Made by a program: the position numbers and the translations under genes. From the NCBI GenBank assembly GCA_047629195.1, contig JBLHWY010000007.1, positions 24,783-88,782 on the forward strand: a stretch of DNA of 64,000 bases. Direction: 5' to 3'. This document shows, in pieces, positions 61,584-64,000 of this stretch; position 1 is the stretch's first letter, and each line of letters starts with the position of its first letter. This DNA comes from UBA4582 sp047629195 (lineage in GTDB: Bacteria; Pseudomonadota; Gammaproteobacteria; Pseudomonadales; Azotimanducaceae). Below the pieces are notes generated by a model. It was not told the DNA's origin and did not search any database. It worked only from the letters and a program-made list of their open reading frames with translations.

Positions 61584-62546
61584 ATGCGAGATACGCGACC
61601 ACTATTACTAGAAACTGATTTTCCACCTATCAGGCGCAGTAAACTAGAAACTGTACAGGTCAACCTCGGCTATCTTTGCAATCTAAGCTGCACCCATTGT
61701 CACGTGAATGCGGGACCAACACGCACAGAGCTAATGGACACAGCGACAATAGACCTAGTGCTGGCGTTCCTGGCTAAAAACAATATTACGTCGCTCGACA
61801 TGACTGGCGGCTCGCCAGAGATGAATCCCGAGTTTCGCCGTTTGGTCATTGAAGCCAGAAAACTGGGCGTCAACATCATCAACCGATGCAACCCAACCAT
61901 TCTGGTGGAACCTGGCTACGAGGGCTTACCTGAATTCTTCGCAGAACATGAAATTACAGTAGTAGCCTCCCTACCCTGTTATACCGAACAGAATGTAGAC
62001 CAGCAGCGCGGCAAAGGTGTATTCCAAGACAGCATCGCTGGCCTGCTCGCGCTCAACAAAGTGGGCTATGGTCAGCAAGGCAGCAATTTAGAACTAAACC
62101 TCGTATTTAACCCTGACGAGCCAGCCCTACCCCCTGCGCAAGAAACCTTGAAAGCAGACTATAAAAAGGCGCTACGGGAAGAACATGGCATCGAATTCAA
62201 TGATTTGTTTGCCATCGCAAACATGCCTATCAGCCGGTTTGGCGCGCGCCTACTCGCTAAAAACCAATATGTAGATTATATGCAGCTACTACGCGATTCA
62301 TATTCAGCATCCAATCTAGCTGCTGTCATGTGCAAAACCCTGATTAGTATCGACTATGAAGGGAATGTGTTTGATTGCGACTTCAATCAAATGCTGGCGA
62401 TGCCGACGCTTGCCAGCGACAAACCTGCGCATCACATCAGCGACCTGCTAGACCAGGACTTTACCGACAAACCTATCGCGATTGGTGAGCATTGTTATGC
62501 CTGTACAGCCGGGCAAGGGAGTAGTTGTGGCGGCGCCCTAGTCTAG
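61584..62546 (+). CDS. arsS: arsenosugar biosynthesis radical SAM protein ArsS (cysteine form)
   Basis: A 320-aa radical SAM enzyme proposed to add adenosyl-derived ribose to dimethylarsenite in arsenosugar formation. The radical SAM cluster motif CNLSCTHC (C-x3-C-x2-C) lies near residues 30-37, the GGSPE SAM motif at about 75-79, and the DUF3641 C-terminal region ends CYACTAGQGSSCGGA. In some relatives the last cysteine is selenocysteine; here it is Cys (TGT). No arsM or ars operon gene is adjacent. The stop (62544-62546) lies inside the 3' end of the convergent integrase gene. Confidence 0.92.
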   Translation: MRDTRPLLLETDFPPIRRSKLETVQVNLGYLCNLSCTHCHVNAGPTRTELMDTATIDLVLAFLAKNNITSLDMTGGSPEMNPEFRRLVIEARKLGVNIINRCNPTILVEPGYEGLPEFFAEHEITVVASLPCYTEQNVDQQRGKGVFQDSIAGLLALNKVGYGQQGSNLELNLVFNPDEPALPPAQETLKADYKKALREEHGIEFNDLFAIANMPISRFGARLLAKNQYVDYMQLLRDSYSASNLAAVMCKTLISIDYEGNVFDCDFNQMLAMPTLASDKPAHHISDLLDQDFTDKPIAIGEHCYACTAGQGSSCGGALV

Positions 62547-63530
62547 AAAGTTTGGATCCAAGTCAGGAAATATATCCTCAATCGGGCTGCGGATCGACTG
62601 CCCACCACGCTTCAGAATGTGCGTGTAGATCTGGGTAGTTTCCAGTGAACTATGCCCAAGTTGTTCCTGAATGGTACGAATATCCAGACCATTCTCCAGT
62701 GCGTGAGTCGCAAAGGAATGTCTTAGCGTGTGCGGCGATGCAGGTGTCGATATGCCAGCGCTTATCACTGCACTTCGAAAAGCTTTCTGGAATGTCGATT
62801 GATACTCATGATGACGCCGAAGCTCGCCCGATCTAGGATCAGCGCTTATTTTGGATGACGGAAACAGATACTGCCAAGCTGTAGACTTTGACGCTGATTG
62901 ATATTTACGCGCAAGTGCATAAGGCATGTGCACATTGCCATATCCATTCGCCAAATCAGCAGCATGCAATAGCGCTACTTGCTTTACCTGTAAAGCCAAC
63001 GGCGGCTTCAACCTTGGTGGTAATGCCACAATACGGTCCTTGTTACCTTTGCCATTGTGAACGTGAAGACATGAGTATTCAAAATTGACATCTTTTACCC
63101 TCAACTGAAGACATTCCATTGACCGCAAACCAGAACCATAGATAAGCGACGCCATTAGCCTGTTGGTACCAAAAAATTGCTGAAGAACTTTAGTGACCTC
63201 CTCACGGCTCAGGACCGTTGGCAGTTTCTGTGGTTTCTTCGCCCGCACAGAAGTTGAAAGGTCACCTAATGGTTTTTTGAGCACGCGTTTATATAGAAAA
63301 ACTAAAGCAGACAAGGCCAAATTCTGGGTATTTGCGGCAACGTTTCGCTCCACCGCAAGATAAGTTAAAAAAGCAATCACTTCAGTATCATGCATCTCCT
63401 TAGGATGCTTGTTTTTATGAAATCGAATAAACCTCACAACCCAGTGGAGATATGTTTGTTCGGTTCGAATACTGTAGTGACGTAAGCGAATCTCTGTACG
63501 CAACTCGTTTAGAAAAGGGGATTTAGTCAT
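62538..63530 (-). CDS. intI: integron integrase IntI
   Basis: A tyrosine site-specific recombinase of 330 aa that inserts and excises gene cassettes at attI and attC. Catalytic residues are visible: R136 in GSGLRSME, K161, H267 and R270 in SPHTLRHSFATH, H293 in LGHSS, and Y302 in IYTHIL. The extra IntI-specific region (about 196-245), with ALARKY and DPRSGELRRHHEYQSTFQ, separates it from other Xer/phage integrases and proves the class. It points away from the cassette side, as in class 1 and chromosomal integrons. Its 3' end overlaps the arsS stop by nine bases. Confidence 0.97.
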   Translation of the reverse strand: MTKSPFLNELRTEIRLRHYSIRTEQTYLHWVVRFIRFHKNKHPKEMHDTEVIAFLTYLAVERNVAANTQNLALSALVFLYKRVLKKPLGDLSTSVRAKKPQKLPTVLSREEVTKVLQQFFGTNRLMASLIYGSGLRSMECLQLRVKDVNFEYSCLHVHNGKGNKDRIVALPPRLKPPLALQVKQVALLHAADLANGYGNVHMPYALARKYQSASKSTAWQYLFPSSKISADPRSGELRRHHEYQSTFQKAFRSAVISAGISTPASPHTLRHSFATHALENGLDIRTIQEQLGHSSLETTQIYTHILKRGGQSIRSPIEDIFPDLDPNFLD

Positions 63531-63639
63531 TTCTCGAAATTACGCTCACAAACCACCCGTTGGTATAGGATATTGTTACTAATCTCTGTAGGACTATTGC
63601 CATTAGGCTCAAGATTTTCAAAAAAGTGATTTCGCCAAG

Positions 63640-63710
63640 TTGGCAACTAAAACGATAGGAACACACCAACTTGGCAACTAATCTGAAGAATATCGGAATA
63701 ATGGCGACTA
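63640..63710 (+). repeat. three iteron-like direct repeats upstream of intI
   Basis: TTGGCAACTA at 63640-63649 and again at 63671-63680, with a third variant ATGGCGACTA at 63701-63710: spacings of 31 and 30 bp, about three helical turns. The first two sit in near-palindromes GCCAAGTTGGC and CCAACTTGGC. They are suited to a DNA-binding protein, perhaps the integrase or a regulator of intI. No clear LexA box is seen in the 63531-63863 leader. Confidence 0.65.
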
Positions 63711-63863
63711 AAAACAAAGACTGATTTTCGAAAAGACGCCAATAATGATCAAAAATTGAACAAGCAAATATCTAGCAATTAGTTTTATGAAAATATTACT
63801 GTGGTAAGCTCATAAAAAGATGAGAGAAAAAAGAATCATGCAAAATTTCGTCGCCAATTTGGT

Positions 63864-63881
63864 GCCTACTCAGTGTTATGC
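63864..63881 (+). other. attI-like integron recombination site
   Basis: The R box GTTATGC (63875-63881) fits the 7-base core GTTRRRY as used in chromosomal integrons, with the cut after the G. A GCCTACT box (63864-63870) is an inverted partner of it (rc GCATAAC) across a 4-base spacer. The site lies about 350 bp outside intI and directly before the first cassette ORF, as expected. Confidence 0.7.
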
Positions 63882-63890
63882 GCCAAAATC

Positions 63891-64000
63891 ATGAATGAGC
63901 AGCAGGAAATCGGTAAAGATTTTTCACGTAAGAAAATGTTGATCTATTCTGGGATCACTAAATTCATCTGTGCTAAATCAACGAGACGATTCGGCGTATT
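63891..64000 (+). CDS. first integron cassette ORF, partial (3' off the right edge)
   Basis: ATG at 63891, only 9 bp after the recombination core, opens a frame of at least 36 codons with no stop by the window end. The start of a cassette so close to the core, often without a Shine-Dalgarno, is usual for integron cassettes. The first 36 residues are basic and unknown, and a second in-frame ATG at 63936 with AAG upstream could also be used. No function can be assigned. The attC site that should follow is off the window. Confidence 0.6.
   Translation, partial: MNEQQEIGKDFSRKKMLIYSGITKFICAKSTRRFGV

Noticed and set aside
63531..63863. Promoters Pc and PintI of the integron
   Set aside because: Several AT-rich hexamers (for example TTGAAC near 63757) can be combined, but no pair has good spacing and match, so none is listed.
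1..64000. tRNA, rRNA, CRISPR arrays and prophage
   Set aside because: No cloverleaf with a T-loop signature, no rRNA core motifs, no regularly spaced repeat-spacer units and no phage structural genes were seen; the tandem repeats have no unique spacers.

Overview
The window is a moderate-GC stretch of a bacterial chromosome. The protein families point to an aerobic, heterotrophic, probably marine gammaproteobacterium: glycolate oxidase, a TRAP transporter with a TatT subunit, two-part PntA, Lhr helicase, ArsS, and several acyl-CoA and short-chain dehydrogenase enzymes. There are no rRNA or tRNA genes and no CRISPR array, and the genus cannot be named from the sequence alone. Most of it is densely packed small operons.

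Layout. 1-6 kb: a partial acyl-CoA synthetase, a small gene behind an FNR-type promoter, an SRAP protease-like protein with an aldo/keto reductase, a beta-lactamase-fold lipoprotein and a divergent carbamoyltransferase. 6-10 kb: glcDEF. 10-18 kb: ribBA followed by a frameshifted SCP2-like gene, a YqaE-DUF2959-Lhr run and a histone-deacetylase-like hydrolase. 18-33 kb: signalling proteins (GAF-HD-GYP, 7TMR-DISM-GGDEF, GAF-GGDEF, REC-TPR) mixed with an MBL hydrolase, pdxA, a GST, a decayed ABC exporter and a gamma-glutamyltransferase. 33-37 kb: tatT-dctP-dctQ-dctM. 37-46 kb: plsC, a DUF2726 protein, an SDR, a phosphatase, an orphan exbD, a RAYT-type transposase lacking its expected catalytic tyrosine, a MaoC pair, a CBS protein and fapA. 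46-62 kb: an ArsC-like selenoprotein gene, lipid and redox enzymes, a DsbD-like protein, an acyl-CoA carboxyltransferase and the pntAA-pntAB-pntB operon. 61.6-64 kb: arsS, an integron integrase, an attI-like site and the first cassette ORF, which runs off the end.

The most notable items are these. (1) The gene at 45559-45900 reads through an in-frame TGA at the first position of a U-x-x-C redox motif, with a SECIS-like hairpin just downstream, so it very likely encodes a selenoprotein. (2) A chromosomal integron begins at the right edge: integrase, iteron-like repeats, recombination site and start of the cassette array. (3) The spacers carry a recurrent pattern of short (10-27 bp) tandem duplications, several touching gene ends. 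(4) A well-placed class II FNR box precedes an uncharacterised 73-residue protein.

Functionally, the window links C2 and fatty-acid carbon use (glcDEF, acyl-CoA synthetase, acyl-CoA dehydrogenase, carboxyltransferase, MaoC pair), redox balance (Pnt, DsbD-like protein, ArsC-like selenoprotein, GST), cyclic-di-GMP signalling, and arsenic organics (ArsS) beside a gene-capture platform.
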